From Bacteroidota bacterium (GTDB lineage: Bacteria > Bacteroidota > Bacteroidia > AKYH767-A > OLB10): a DNA stretch of 64,000 bases. The DNA lies in the NCBI GenBank assembly GCA_016713925.1, contig JADJOH010000008.1, positions 248,001 to 312,000 of the forward strand. Reading direction: 5' to 3'. Positions 28,301 through 36,516 of this stretch are shown here, piece after piece (position 1 is the stretch's first letter; every line of letters starts with the position of its first letter). The notes beneath the pieces are model-generated. The model was not told where the DNA came from. It ran no database searches and saw only the letters and a list, made by a program, of their open reading frames with translations. The translations under genes and the position numbers were made by a program.

Positions 28301-31300
28301 ACAGCAGCTGTTCCGTCCGATCCTCCTGCGCAACTGACGTCCGTAAATGGTCCCGCAGCAAGAACAGGTCCTCCGGCACTATTGATAATTGTACTTTCCG
28401 AAACACTGTAACTCCACAAATAAGAATATGGAGCAGTTCCACCGGCAGGGGTTACCGTCGATGTGCCGTTGGCATTTCCACAGGTAGAAGTAGTGTTGTT
28501 AAAAGCAAGCAGGATGGCGGCTGGTTCTGCTACTGTTGCCTGTAACGTAGAGGTGCATCCGAAATTATCAGTAACCGTTACAGTATAAGTCCCGGCAGAT
28601 AAAATGGGATTTACAGCCGCTGCGGTTCCATTGGACCAGAGATAAGAAAACGGTGCATTGCCATTTACGGTAGCAACACCAATGCTTCCATCCGCGCCTC
28701 CGTTACAACTTACATCGTTCAGCGAAGCTACATTTAATGTTGGGCCTGTTTCATCCGGAATGTTGATAGAAGTTTGAGCTGTACAGCCATTGTCATCGGT
28801 TACCGTCACCGTATAACTACCGGCAGGCATAGCCGAAATTGTATTATTTGTGGAGGTGCCTGTTGACCAGGAATAAGAGTAAACAGGTACACCGCCATTT
28901 ACAAGAACTTCAGCACTTCCGTCTGACTGTCCGCAGTGAGCAGTGTAGTCATTTCCGATGAGGGTCAGGGCAGTCGGCTCATTGATGACAGCCACTACGG
29001 TGGATGTACAGTTATTCGCATCAGTAACGGTGACCGTGTAATTACCGGCACTTAGGTTAGCGCCTGAAATGCCACTACCACCGGATGACCACACATAGCT
29101 ATAAGGTGCTGCACCGCCATTGACGGCAATGGTAAGATCTCCATCATTACCTCCGAAGCAACTAACGTCGGTGGAGATGAGAACAGCAACAGAAGGCCCA
29201 TTTGAGCTGGGAACAGTCACGTTGGCTTGCTCTGAACAACCGTTGTTATCTGTAACCACTACGGTATAGGCTCCTGCCGGAAGAGCTGCTGCATTGGCAC
29301 CTGTACCTCCGGAAGGAATCCACGCATATTGATAACCCGGAGTTCCACCATTTACAACGACACCTGCACTTCCATTGCTGGAACCACAGGTCGCTGAAGT
29401 GCTGTTGGTAACCAGTGCCAGGGGTGCCGGTTCATTGACAGTAGCTTGTAACGTTGCTGTACAGCCGAAAGCATCAGTCACAGTAACGGTATATGTTCCG
29501 GAGGAGATATTATTGTTAAAATTTCCAACCACTCCATTTGACCAAAGGTAGGCATAGGGTCCTGTACCTCCGGCGATGTTGACGCGAATTCTTCCGTCAG
29601 CAAGACCAGGACAGGTGGCATCCAGGAGTGTATTGATACTTAAAACCGGCGCAGCGACATCAGGAACAATCCCCTGACTTTCGGCCGTACAGCCATTTGC
29701 ATCTGTTACAGTAACTGTATAAGTTCCGGCTGTAATTGCACTCAGTTGATTCGTGACACTTGCACCATTTGACCAGACATAAGAATACCCCGGAGAACCT
29801 CCATTTACGAGTACGGATAAACTGCCGTTCGCTTGTCCGCAATGAGCGGTAACCGGAGTCATGTTAAATCCGAAAGCGGCAGGTGCTGTGATATTTACAG
29901 ATAGAGCAGCAGAGCAATTGTTATCATCGGTAACTGTGAGTGTATAAATACCGGCAATGAGATTAGTAATAGTAGTTCCTGCCGCACCATTCGACCAGTT
30001 ATAGGTATATGGAAGTGCACCACCATTCACAGAAATATCAATACTTCCATTAGTGCCACCCGGACAGGTGACCATTGTACTGGTATTTAGCGTAAGGATA
30101 GGTCCATCTGCACTGGGCACGCTGGCATTTCCAATGGCTACACAACCATTGGCATCCGTTACAACAACAGAGTAGTTTCCTGAGCCCAGACCTGAAGCAG
30201 TAGTTCCACTTCCCCCTGTTGGATTCCAGTTATAGGAGTAGGGTCCGGTGCCACCACTCACCGCTACACTTGCCGTTCCATTCGTGCTTCCACAAGTAGT
30301 TCCTGTAGAGGACATATTTAAAACCAGGGGTGTTGGAGCAGTAATGTTGGCTATGGTAACGGAAGTACATCCATTCCCATCCGTAACAGTAACCGTATAG
30401 TTGCCCGCTGCAAGTCCGGACACTAGTGTGCCTGCAGTTCCATTTGACCAAACAAAAGTATAAGCCGGTGTTCCTCCAACAGCTTGAGCAGTGGCACTTC
30501 CATCTGTTCCACCGTTACAGGCTGCAGGGGTTGTGGCACTTATGGAAGCCTGAAGTAAAGCAGGTGCAGCAACAGTAGCGCTTGTTGATGCTGTACAGCC
30601 ATTTGCATCTGTCACAATAACGGTATATGTTCCCGGAAGAAGATTGTTGTCGGTTGCATTCACTGATCCGCCGCTCCAGGCATAACTATATGCCGGAACA
30701 CCCCCATTTCCCTGGGCCGTTAAAGATCCATCATTTTCATTGCTGCAGGAAGCAGAAACGTTTGCGGTTACAGTGGCCGTTAGTTGAACGGGTTCTGTAA
30801 TGATGACAGATGCGGAAGATGTACATCCGGAACCATCACTGACGGTGACTGTATAATTTCCTGCTGTCAGGTTTTGCGCAGTAACTCCTGCACCACCGGA
30901 GGGTGTCCAGTTGTATACTACAGGAGCAGTTCCTCCTGAAACATTTACGGTAGCATTTCCGTCAGCACCTCCAAAGCAGGTAACATTGCTGCTTCCCGAA
31001 ATACTGGCAGTAGGACCGCTTGAATTGGTAACCACAACATTTCCCAGAGCAGTACAACCACGGCTATCCGTAACCGTTACATTATATCCACCGGCGGTGA
31101 GCCCGTTTGCTAACATAGCACTGCCACCGGAAGGAGACCAGGCATAGCTGTAAGCAGGAGTTCCTCCCAGTGCATTCACCGTAGCAGAGCCATTGGCATT
31201 TCCACAACTGGAGGGGGTGGAAGATAAATTAAGAACAATAGCAGTGGGTTGAACAATGGCAACTGTCATAAAACCGGTACAGCCACGGCTATCCGTAACC

Positions 31301-33393
31301 GTTACAGTGTATGCCCCTGCACTTAATCCGCTGATGGTGTTCCCTGCTGCTCCATTGGACCAGGCATAAGAATAAGCCGGAGTGCCCCCAACGGTAGTAA
31401 CAGTTACCGCACCATCTTGTCCGCCATTGCAGGTGACATCCGTTTTTGATGAAACGCTGGCATTCAGAACAGCCGGTTGAGTGATCACACCGGTGGCTGT
31501 TGCTGTACATCCATTGGCATCAGTCACCGTAACGGTATAATTTCCTGCAGAGAGATTATTTGGATTATTTCCGCTACCGGAAGGAGACCATGTGTAGGAG
31601 AAAGCCGGTGCACCACCGTTTACTACAACTGTCGCAGTTCCGGTATTGTTTCCGTTGCAGGTAAGATTTGTTGTATTCATCACTGCAGAAAATGGTGCCG
31701 GTGTTGTGATGTTAATGGCAGCATTAGCAGTACAGCCCGTATTATCAGTGACACTTACAGTGTAATTTCCGGGTGCGAGGTTGTTGAGAGTAGATGAACC
31801 GGAGATATTGTTCTGAGTTAAAAGTATGGCACCCCCTGCATCACTCCAGACATAATCCCATGGACTTGCACCCATTCCCTGGGCTGTTGCACTACCTGTG
31901 TTCTGGTTAGGGCAGTCCGGTTGGGTGATATTTACGGTAGGTGCTTCACAGCAGGAAAGCGTTGCGAAAAAATTAGTGATCGGATCTTGTGTACAAGCCA
32001 GAGATCCCCATGAACCACTTTCTCCATCACCGAGTGTATTGATGTTGATATTTAAATTGGTGCCCTGTATGCAAGCACTTGGAGGCAGCGTATTGATGGT
32101 CCAGCAAAATGTCCAGTCACAGTTGTTGGTGCCATTGTTATCTCCAAAATTGTTTCCCGGATTACCATCAGCAACTGCGAATGGATTTCCAAAGGGAGAT
32201 TCATAGTAAAAACCCGGACCTGTCACATTTCCGGTTGCAGAGCTGGTAATGTTTCCGGGATACCAACTCCAGGTGCCATCACCGGAACAGTCTGTTACCG
32301 CTGCCGGTGAAAAGGTACTCATGTCCCAGCCGGCACCAAACGTAGGAACAACACCGTGAAACCAGTTGGCGGATGTTTGGTTGTAATCGGAAACCGTATA
32401 GCAGAATGTTACGGATTGTCCTGCAGGATAAGAACCGTTTACAGGAGGAGGATTTGCTACCAATGTACTTTGAATGACGCAACCGGCACAATCGTAATTG
32501 TTTTGCAGTGTTAAGGTAAAATCACATTGATCGGCGAGATTATCTCCACTTACCTGTAGATAATAAGTACCTGAAGCTAATCCGCCAAATGTGGTATTTA
32601 ATGATCCGTTACTACCAATTGCACAACCTCGTGGAATCAATCCCGCACAACTGGCGCCCTCGTATAGTCCAACATTCGGCGTGTTGATACCGCCTGAAAT
32701 ACTAATGTTAATACTCGGTCCTGTAATCGAAAACCTGTACCATACATCTGCAGCAGGGGAAGCCATGTTACCGGCCGGTTGACATCCGAGTAAGGAGGAA
32801 TAAGGAGTAGCAGCAGTAGCACAAAGATTGGTGGTATTCGTAACGGATAAAGCACCTATTCCCCCCGGACAAGCGGCTGGTACAGGAAGAAGTCCTAAAT
32901 TTTGTGCGCCGGTGCATTCATCATTTGCGGGGGGAGGCCCACCATTGCAATTGGTAGCACAAGTTCCTGTAGCGCAATTTACACAGGAGATAGTTGCTGC
33001 CCATCCCGGCTCGTTGAACACTCCATTTGATGTAAATACTACTGTGAGACAACCACTATTCGCTGTAATTAAACCCGGACTGTTATTTCCGGTAAACACT
33101 CCGATTAAGGGAGAAGCGGCAGATGGTCCATCATAAATTGTCATCTCATCAAAATTTGTTTCAAGTTCAAAACTTGTGAACAATAGTCGGACACAATTAC
33201 CGGGCACCGACGAACAAAAGGTCATGGTCAAATTTTGATTGTTGCCATAGTTCCCTGCATTTCCACCATTATCATAAAAAGTTCCGCCGCAAGTATTCAC
33301 AGACGAATTATTCATGGTGTAAACCTGCGATTGCCCTTCAGAAAAAACAAAAGCAATCAGCGCTAGTACTAAAAATATATTTCTTCTCAGCAT
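22369..33393 (-). CDS. Giant SprB-repeat adhesin with type B T9SS sorting domain
   Basis: The 3674-residue secreted protein has an N-terminal signal peptide (MLRRNIFLVLALIAFVFS), a CUB-like domain (about 25-135), a PPC-like beta domain (about 150-300), an unassigned region (300-490), about 37 SprB-like units of 70-78 residues (490-3330; pattern C.GG.DG...Y.W..G...AG.Y.VTVTD..GC), Ig/PKD-like domains (IWDFGDNSDG, HWDFGDG) and a C-terminal CHU_C/type B sorting domain (FYIPNAFTPNNDGNNETF ... FSGKVTLVR). It should cross the outer membrane through T9SS and act as a surface adhesin like SprB of gliding Bacteroidota. ATG 33393 is used; the earlier TTG at 33399 is less likely. Each unit holds two Cys, probably one disulfide. 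Units alternate between two types, and a four-unit 900-bp block is duplicated. Confidence 0.95.
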   Translation of the reverse strand: MLRRNIFLVLALIAFVFSEGQSQVYTMNNSSVNTCGGTFYDNGGNAGNYGNNQNLTMTFCSSVPGNCVRLLFTSFELETNFDEMTIYDGPSAASPLIGVFTGNNSPGLITANSGCLTVVFTSNGVFNEPGWAATISCVNCATGTCATNCNGGPPPANDECTGAQNLGLLPVPAACPGGIGALSVTNTTNLCATAATPYSSLLGCQPAGNMASPAADVWYRFSITGPSINISISGGINTPNVGLYEGASCAGLIPRGCAIGSNGSLNTTFGGLASGTYYLQVSGDNLADQCDFTLTLQNNYDCAGCVIQSTLVANPPPVNGSYPAGQSVTFCYTVSDYNQTSANWFHGVVPTFGAGWDMSTFSPAAVTDCSGDGTWSWYPGNITSSATGNVTGPGFYYESPFGNPFAVADGNPGNNFGDNNGTNNCDWTFCWTINTLPPSACIQGTNLNININTLGDGESGSWGSLACTQDPITNFFATLSCCEAPTVNITQPDCPNQNTGSATAQGMGASPWDYVWSDAGGAILLTQNNISGSSTLNNLAPGNYTVSVTDNTGCTANAAINITTPAPFSAVMNTTNLTCNGNNTGTATVVVNGGAPAFSYTWSPSGSGNNPNNLSAGNYTVTVTDANGCTATATGVITQPAVLNASVSSKTDVTCNGGQDGAVTVTTVGGTPAYSYAWSNGAAGNTISGLSAGAYTVTVTDSRGCTGFMTVAIVQPTAIVLNLSSTPSSCGNANGSATVNALGGTPAYSYAWSPSGGSAMLANGLTAGGYNVTVTDSRGCTALGNVVVTNSSGPTASISGSSNVTCFGGADGNATVNVSGGTAPVVYNWTPSGGAGVTAQNLTAGNYTVTVSDGSGCTSSASVIITEPVQLTATVTANVSASCSNENDGSLTAQGNGGVPAYSYAWSGGSVNATDNNLLPGTYTVIVTDANGCTASTSATVAAPALLQASISATTPAACNGGTDGSATAQAVGGTPAYTFVWSNGTAGTLVSGLAAGNYTVTVTDGNGCTSVTIANITAPTPLVLNMSSTGTTCGSTNGTASVAVSGGTGPYSYNWNPTGGSGTTASGLGSGNYSVVVTDANGCVAIGNASVPSADGPILTLNTSTMVTCPGGTNGSIDISVNGGALPYTYNWSNGAAGTTITNLIAGIYTLTVTDDNNCSAALSVNITAPAAFGFNMTPVTAHCGQANGSLSVLVNGGSPGYSYVWSNGASVTNQLSAITAGTYTVTVTDANGCTAESQGIVPDVAAPVLSINTLLDATCPGLADGRIRVNIAGGTGPYAYLWSNGVVGNFNNNISSGTYTVTVTDAFGCTATLQATVNEPAPLALVTNSTSATCGSSNGSAGVVVNGGTPGYQYAWIPSGGTGANAAALPAGAYTVVVTDNNGCSEQANVTVPSSNGPSVAVLISTDVSCFGGNDGDLTIAVNGGAAPYSYVWSSGGSGISGANLSAGNYTVTVTDANNCTSTVVAVINEPTALTLIGNDYTAHCGQSDGSAEVLVNGGVPVYSYSWSTGTSTNNTISAMPAGSYTVTVTDDNGCTAQTSINIPDETGPTLNVASLNDVSCNGGADGSIGVATVNGNAPFSYLWSNGTAAAVNPILSAGTYTVTVTDNFGCTSTLQATVAEPAAILLAFNNTTSTCGNANGTSTVTPAGGTAPYSYLWSYSVSESTIINSAGGPVLAAGPFTDVSCAGGSDGTAAVIVSSGNGPFTFDWLPYGGITANATGLTPGNYKVSVTDINGCSTTLNFDIEEPDPLVVNNLTTPASCNGGNNGTADIDAQGGTLPYSYDWSPGGILTANRINLQAGNYDVTVTDSKGCTEITTAIVSEPSAVAGTLTPTDATCFGGTNGSADIVANGGTAPYTFLWNDGSTGTQLSNIIAGTYTVTISDNNGCTQEETVSVGEATAINLVVNATDASCGNANGSAQVNGNGGTGALTYQWSTGTPGTSIINLSSGAYTVIATDANGCTASGTTAVADMGGPTISLLNSSDALCFGSADGNAEVTVNSGNGPYTYQWLPSGGNASAANGLTAGAYSVDVTDINGCLSTLNVTINEPASIVLQLSSTQAICGNANGSATVLANGGSGAYSYSWSNGDLTATANALAAGNYDVTVTDANGCSTSASVSVTQPSSLAVVNASTDVTCFNGSDGSASVNVNGGNAPYSYLWSNGDITSQLNNIPAGAYTVTVSDANGCSFIDVINVNEAPAINLVINTVDATCGGANGSVQVNGNGGTGALSYLWDSGQSSTSLNGLAAGSYTVTATDASGCSQTGIANISNLGGPQATLQNNTDVSCAGGNDGSAEIIVNSGSGPFTYQWQPAGGNALQANSLSAGNYTVVVTDVNGCIGNVNIIINEPVALALQTNSTQATCGNANGSATVIANGGTGAYQYVWSNGDITATANALAAGNYDVTVTDANGCTSNATASVTQPSSLAVVNASTDATCFNGNDGSASVNVNGGSAPYTYLWSNGDVNSQINNIPAGAYTVTVTDLSGCSFIDVVNVNQAAAINLLINTTDATCGAANGSVQLNGNGGTGVLSYLWSSGQTSTSLNALAAGAYTVTATDGNGCTSTGIANISNLGGPQATVQNNTDVSCAGGNDGSAEIIVNSGNGPFTYQWQPAGGTSTQANGLIAGNYTVIVTDNNGCVGNVNIIINEPVALAIQLNSTLATCGNANGTLTAIVNGGTGAYQYNWSNGSSGSNAINSLNAGNYSVTVTDANNCTAVATLAVSNAGGPLLAVNNVTPASCFGFADGSASIAVNSGIGPFTYSWSPQGGNGANAVGLSAGNYFVAVTDANGCTGQQAIIIQEPAALNLQSITTPTQCNASNGSVQVQVSGGTGNYSYDWSTGANTDLVNGLTFGNYTVTVTDNNGCTSSSTLTVSGLPGPTIDNVAITDALCFGEANGSAQVQYSSGSAPYTLSWSNGSTGGSTSGLAAGAYTVTVTDNFGCSDAKPFNVQEPSALSLTATPVNMVSCFGGSDGNAEALANGGTSPYGYSWSNGTTSAVAGNLAAGTYSVIITDQHGCTEIKNTVITEPALLTTTQQTLTMVSCHGESNGTASFSAAGGTAPYTYSWSNGAVTANTSGLSAGTYNLTVTDDKGCVTTSSVLITEPDAILFNTPSITNVSCFNGNNGQLSVSNSGGLAPYAYQWSTGSTNAVLNNLAAGAYTVTVTDANSCTETRTMSVLQPDAISIQSAINTIPCFGMNNAAITVNTSGGVAPYSYVWNNGANTNAISSLSPGTYSITITDANNCVFDTTYTVTQPSALQAAVANPDTICIGQAAVLNAVVNGGTPSYSYQWSNSNSTNSIQVNPAVTSSYALTITDANGCNLSVNNINVAVYSALSVYLVVSDDSLCEGESTLLSAIAGGGNGGPYTYTWNTNSGNVSGFTGTPDSSYLYTVSISDACTVLEPVAQQYVVVHPLPIVSFTPLTAEGCNPVTVSFVSTSQTTPGATYIWDFGDNSDGNGSAIAHTYTTDGSFAVSLEVTDQHGCVNALTQTNLVTVFPLPVAFYTSDPQEVSILHPIVQFINGSTGAATSHWDFGDGTNATFDWSPEHIFGDTGRYKVELIAISNDGCVDTFYNEIIVKGETTFYIPNAFTPNNDGNNETFTGYGIGIIRADFFIFDRWGKLVYQSNTLEKGWNGTYQNSGDECPEGTYVYLFKVFNGQPAPLEFSGKVTLVR
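25430..27230 (-). repeat. Higher-order 900-bp tandem duplication inside the adhesin gene
   Basis: Sequence at 25430-26330 matches 26330-27230 at an exact 900-bp offset (for example GACGATAATCTC at 25588 and 26488). The block equals four SprB units, 300 residues, and keeps the frame. Confidence 0.85.
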
Positions 33394-33838
33394 CGTCAAC
33401 GTTAGTAAATTATTATTGTCGGCAATTCACCCCGTATATTCCAGGAAGAACACTGCCGGCAAATTTTGGTGTTTGTTTTGGTGTGCCGATAACTATCGGC
33501 AGGTAAATGTAGTTATTATAATAGTAATAATAATACGTAAACGGCTGATTTTTTTAGGTGAATGAAGTTTATTTTTGGGTTAGGGAATGAAAGCTGTTTT
33601 TGAAGATGTATCCTTTGACCATAGATAGCTTCGGCAGTTCTAAAAATATGGGCTTTAAAAGTTCGAAAATTGGTCGGTTTGGGAGATGGAAGGGAGTTCA
33701 CCTACGACTTTAGACCGATATTAGTGGACCCTTCCCTGATATTTGTAAGGCGGAAATCAGAGCAAAATCGTCCATGAATAGGAATATTCAAAGAAAAAGT
33801 TGACTTATTAATATAATTTATCGGATGAGGGCTGAAAT
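33394..33838. other. Upstream region of the giant adhesin, no gene seen
   Basis: About 445 bp between gpsA and the adhesin start. It contains a perfect inverted repeat TGCCGATA-AC-TATCGGCA at 33484-33501, about 91-108 bp before the adhesin ATG, a possible operator or leader hairpin. No exact TAnnTTTG box was found for the minus strand. A short minus frame at 33516-33701 is not convincing. Confidence 0.45.
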
Positions 33839-34828
33839 TTAACTCAACTTCTCAGTCAGTAACTTCATTTCCAGACGGGCGGAAATTTTCTCATAAAGTA
33901 TGTTGTAAACTGCCGAACAAATGGGAAGATCAGCCTTCAGTTCTTTGTTGATTTCATGAATACAGGCCACGGCATAATACCCCTCAGCGATCATATTCAT
34001 CTCCAACTGCGCACTTTTAACCGAATAACCCTTTCCAATCATCGACCCGAAGGTTCGGTTTCTGCTGAATTGAGAATAGGCAGTTACCAATAAATCTCCC
34101 AAATAGGCACTGTCGTTGATGTCCCTTTGAATGGGATAAATGGCGTCCACAAAGCGTTTAATCTCACGGATGGCATTCGAAATTAATACCGCCTGAAAAT
34201 TATCTCCGTAACCCAGACCATGGCATATTCCACTGGCGATCGCCATAACATTCTTGAGAACCGCGGCGTATTCCGTGCCGAAAATATCGTCTGATTCCAC
34301 TGTTCGTATATACCTGCACGTTAGTAAAGAGGCCATTTTTCGGGAGATAACATGGTCATGGCAAGCCACCGTCAGATAACTCAGTTTCTCGAGCGCCACC
34401 TCTTCTGCATGGCAAGGTCCCGTGATCACACCCACTTTTTCATACGGGATATCAACAACTTTGTGCATGTAATCTCCAACAATCATATTGTGCTCCGGCA
34501 CGATGCCTTTGATGGCAGAAAAAACAATTTTATCTTTGAAAATGGAGGGATGAATACCTGAAAGTGCAGTTTTTAAAAATGCAGCAGGGATAGCCAGGAG
34601 TATCATTTCCGATTGGAGAATGCATTCTTCTAAATTGGCAGAAGGTATAACTTTTTTCAAATCAATTTCAACATCACTCAGGTAATTCGGATTGTGCTGA
34701 TACTGATTAATAAAGGCTACTGTTTCAGGATTTCTCAGCCACCAGTGAATGGTATCCGCATTGTTGCTGAGAATTTTCACCAGGGCTGTGGCCCAACTAC
34801 CTCCTCCTACAACTGTGATTGATTGCAT
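33839..34828 (-). CDS. gpsA: Glycerol-3-phosphate dehydrogenase [NAD(P)+]
   Basis: The 329-residue enzyme reduces dihydroxyacetone phosphate to sn-glycerol-3-phosphate for phospholipid synthesis in the cytoplasm. It begins with the dinucleotide-binding ITVVGGGSWATALVKIL, and has LLAIPAAFLKTAL, FSAIKGIVPEHN, the VITGPCHAEEVA segment, EYAAVLKNVMAIASGICHGLGYGDN with the catalytic lysine, and the C-terminal GDLLVTAYSQFSRNRTFGSMIGKG. Length is normal. A -7-like box ends 4 bases before the ATG, suggesting leaderless mRNA. It diverges from the SRPBCC gene at 34980. Confidence 0.95.
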   Translation of the reverse strand: MQSITVVGGGSWATALVKILSNNADTIHWWLRNPETVAFINQYQHNPNYLSDVEIDLKKVIPSANLEECILQSEMILLAIPAAFLKTALSGIHPSIFKDKIVFSAIKGIVPEHNMIVGDYMHKVVDIPYEKVGVITGPCHAEEVALEKLSYLTVACHDHVISRKMASLLTCRYIRTVESDDIFGTEYAAVLKNVMAIASGICHGLGYGDNFQAVLISNAIREIKRFVDAIYPIQRDINDSAYLGDLLVTAYSQFSRNRTFGSMIGKGYSVKSAQLEMNMIAEGYYAVACIHEINKELKADLPICSAVYNILYEKISARLEMKLLTEKLS

Positions 34829-34832
34829 CCAA

Positions 34833-34840
34833 CGAAAGTA
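34833..34840 (-). promoter_or_regulatory. Candidate -7 box of gpsA
   Basis: The minus strand reads TACTTTCG, one base from TAnnTTTG, 4 bases before the gpsA ATG. It is the same octamer and nearly the same spacing as at 12584-12591. Confidence 0.4.
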
Positions 34841-34979
34841 AAGAAATTTTTATCGCGACATTTTTACAATTGGGGAAGGGGGAGAAATATGTCAGAAAAT
34901 AGTTAAATGTTTTTCAATTTGTATTTGATTTGAGAAAAAGTTATACTTTCATCCTACAAACCTAAAAAACCTATTTAAG

Positions 34980-35981
34980 ATGAATGTACTTAAAAAAATT
35001 CTGCTGGTCTTGCTTGTGTTGATAGTGGTAGCAGCAGTCATCGGCTGGATGATGCCTTCACAATTGCACGTTGAAAGAAGCTTAACAATGAATGCTCCGG
35101 TAGAGAATATTTATGATCAGGTTAATACTTTGAAGAATTGGGAAGGATGGAGTCCCTGGCAAAAAATGGACCCGGAAGTGAAGATCACCTATAACAATGT
35201 TCCTGCAGGTGAAGGTGCCAGTTATAGCTGGAATGGACCGAAAACCGGAGAAGGGACAATTACACTGACAGAGTGTAAGCCCAATGAACTGATTAAAATG
35301 GACCTCGCATTTAAAGGAGAAAAGCCGGCTTCCAGCTATTTTACATTTGCACCTGATGGCAATGGCACTAATGTGACCTGGGCTTTTGATAGTGAATTGG
35401 GAGCAAATCCCTTTGTCAGGCTATTTTGGTCTTTAGGTAAAAGCATGATGACAGATGCATTCGATCAAGGCCTTGCTGGTATTAGCGAAATGGCAGACAA
35501 AGCTCCCGTTGCATCGGCACCTTCTATTCCGGTAGAACTGAAAACCATGCCCGCCATGCAGTATCTCTTTATTCATGATTCGGCAAGTATTGCTACCATC
35601 GGGATGAAACTCGGGATGAACTATGGAAAAATTATGGAAGCCATGAAGAAGCAAGGTTTAGAGCAAAGTGGTGCACCTTTCGCTATTTACTATACAGAGT
35701 CCACTACGAATTGGGAAATGGATGTTTGCATCCCTGTAAACAAAGCCGGAAAAGAAGATGGCACCATTAAAGCAGGAAATTATGCAGGCGGGAATATGAT
35801 AGTTGCTTCACATTACGGACCCTATCAGAATACCCCTGCGGCACATGAAGCGGCCGGAAAATTTTTGGAAAAGAACAACAAGAAATCTACCGGTGCTCCC
35901 TGGGAACGCTATATTACCGACCCAATGGTGGAGAAGGATTCTACGAAATGGCTGACTGAAGTTTGCTACCCGGTAGAGTAA
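34980..35981 (+). CDS. SRPBCC domain fused to GyrI-like effector-binding domain
   Basis: The 333-residue protein has one N-terminal membrane helix (ILLVLLVLIVVAAVIGWMM), a START/SRPBCC domain (about 30-170; VERSLTMNAPVENIYDQV, WEGWSPWQKMDP) and a C-terminal GyrI/BmrR-like ligand-binding domain (about 185-333; ending EVCYPVE). Both domains bind hydrophobic or bulky ligands; the N-terminal anchor suggests a membrane-tethered binding protein. The combination is common in Bacteroidota but has no settled role. A perfect terminator follows at 36070-36104. TATACTTTC about 35 bp upstream could be its -7 region. Confidence 0.85.
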   Translation: MNVLKKILLVLLVLIVVAAVIGWMMPSQLHVERSLTMNAPVENIYDQVNTLKNWEGWSPWQKMDPEVKITYNNVPAGEGASYSWNGPKTGEGTITLTECKPNELIKMDLAFKGEKPASSYFTFAPDGNGTNVTWAFDSELGANPFVRLFWSLGKSMMTDAFDQGLAGISEMADKAPVASAPSIPVELKTMPAMQYLFIHDSASIATIGMKLGMNYGKIMEAMKKQGLEQSGAPFAIYYTESTTNWEMDVCIPVNKAGKEDGTIKAGNYAGGNMIVASHYGPYQNTPAAHEAAGKFLEKNNKKSTGAPWERYITDPMVEKDSTKWLTEVCYPVE

Positions 35982-36069
35982 AGTTCTCGACCAGGATTGA
36001 ACTTTTCATTTGTTTAAAAATTGAATTCTATCCCTACTTTACCTGCTTCAAAATAGTATTTAAAAACAT

Positions 36070-36104
36070 AAAAGAGGCTGTCCGGTAATAAGACAGCCTC
36101 TTTT
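36070..36104. terminator. Strong bidirectional terminator
   Basis: A perfect 13-bp stem, AAAAGAGGCTGTC with GACAGCCTCTTTT around a 9-base loop, lies between the convergent SRPBCC and tatA genes. Confidence 0.92.
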
Positions 36105-36118
36105 AACAAGAAATTTTT

Positions 36119-36325
36119 TTATTTTCTTTCCTCTATTTTCTTTGATTCATCTTCACCGGCTACTCCTTTAGAAGCATCCTTGAATTCTTTGATACCTCTG
36201 CCAAGTCCTTTTGCAAGTTCCGGTATGCGCTTTCCTCCGAAAAACAAGAGGATAACCACAATTATCATAATAATTTCTGTTGTTCCCATGCCTCCAAGAA
36301 ATCCAAGTAATATTGTTAAGTTCAT
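36119..36325 (-). CDS. tatA: Twin-arginine translocase subunit TatA
   Basis: The 68-residue protein has the TatA layout: a short N-terminal membrane helix (TTEIIMIIVVILLFFG), the conserved FFGGKRIPELAKGLGRGIKEFKDA hinge plus amphipathic helix, and a charged tail (EDESKKIEERK). TatA forms the membrane-permeable part of the Tat pathway that exports folded proteins. ATG 36325 is chosen over 36346 because the family starts close to the helix and a promoter box lies at 36344-36351. tatC is not in the window. A Tat cargo candidate is the SOD at 10059-10760. Confidence 0.93.
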   Translation of the reverse strand: MNLTILLGFLGGMGTTEIIMIIVVILLFFGGKRIPELAKGLGRGIKEFKDASKGVAGEDESKKIEERK

Positions 36326-36343
36326 TTTCAATTTATTACAATA

Positions 36344-36351
36344 CAAAGATA
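36344..36351 (-). promoter_or_regulatory. -7 box of tatA
   Basis: The minus strand reads TATCTTTG, an exact TAnnTTTG, 18 bases before ATG 36325. It rules against the earlier in-frame start at 36346. Confidence 0.5.
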
Positions 36352-36478
36352 TTCATTTTAATTGCAAATTGAAGATAAATGATGAACACCCTTGCTTTAT
36401 ATACTTAATAATCAATACTATATATAAAAACTTAATTTTCCTGGTCAGTAGGAAATATGAGAAATAGCCTAAATAAAG

Positions 36479-36516
36479 AAGCGCTGAACACCCAAACCCA
36501 AGTGAACAGCGCTTTT
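36479..36516. terminator. Hairpin terminator
   Basis: AAGCGCTG pairs with CAGCGCTT; an inner CAC/GTG pair extends the stem past a 2-base mismatch; TT follows. It could end transcripts of the minus gene at 36736-37728 after a 220-bp 3' region, since no plus-strand gene precedes it. Confidence 0.6.

Noticed and set aside
22369..33393. Many plus-strand open frames of 60-140 codons inside the adhesin gene
   Set aside because: They are shadows created by the repetitive Gly/Thr/Ser-rich coding strand; none has a signal, domain or promoter.
33516..33701. Minus-strand 61-codon frame upstream of the adhesin
   Set aside because: Low-complexity end (poly-Leu from AT-rich trinucleotides), no promoter, no homology recognised.
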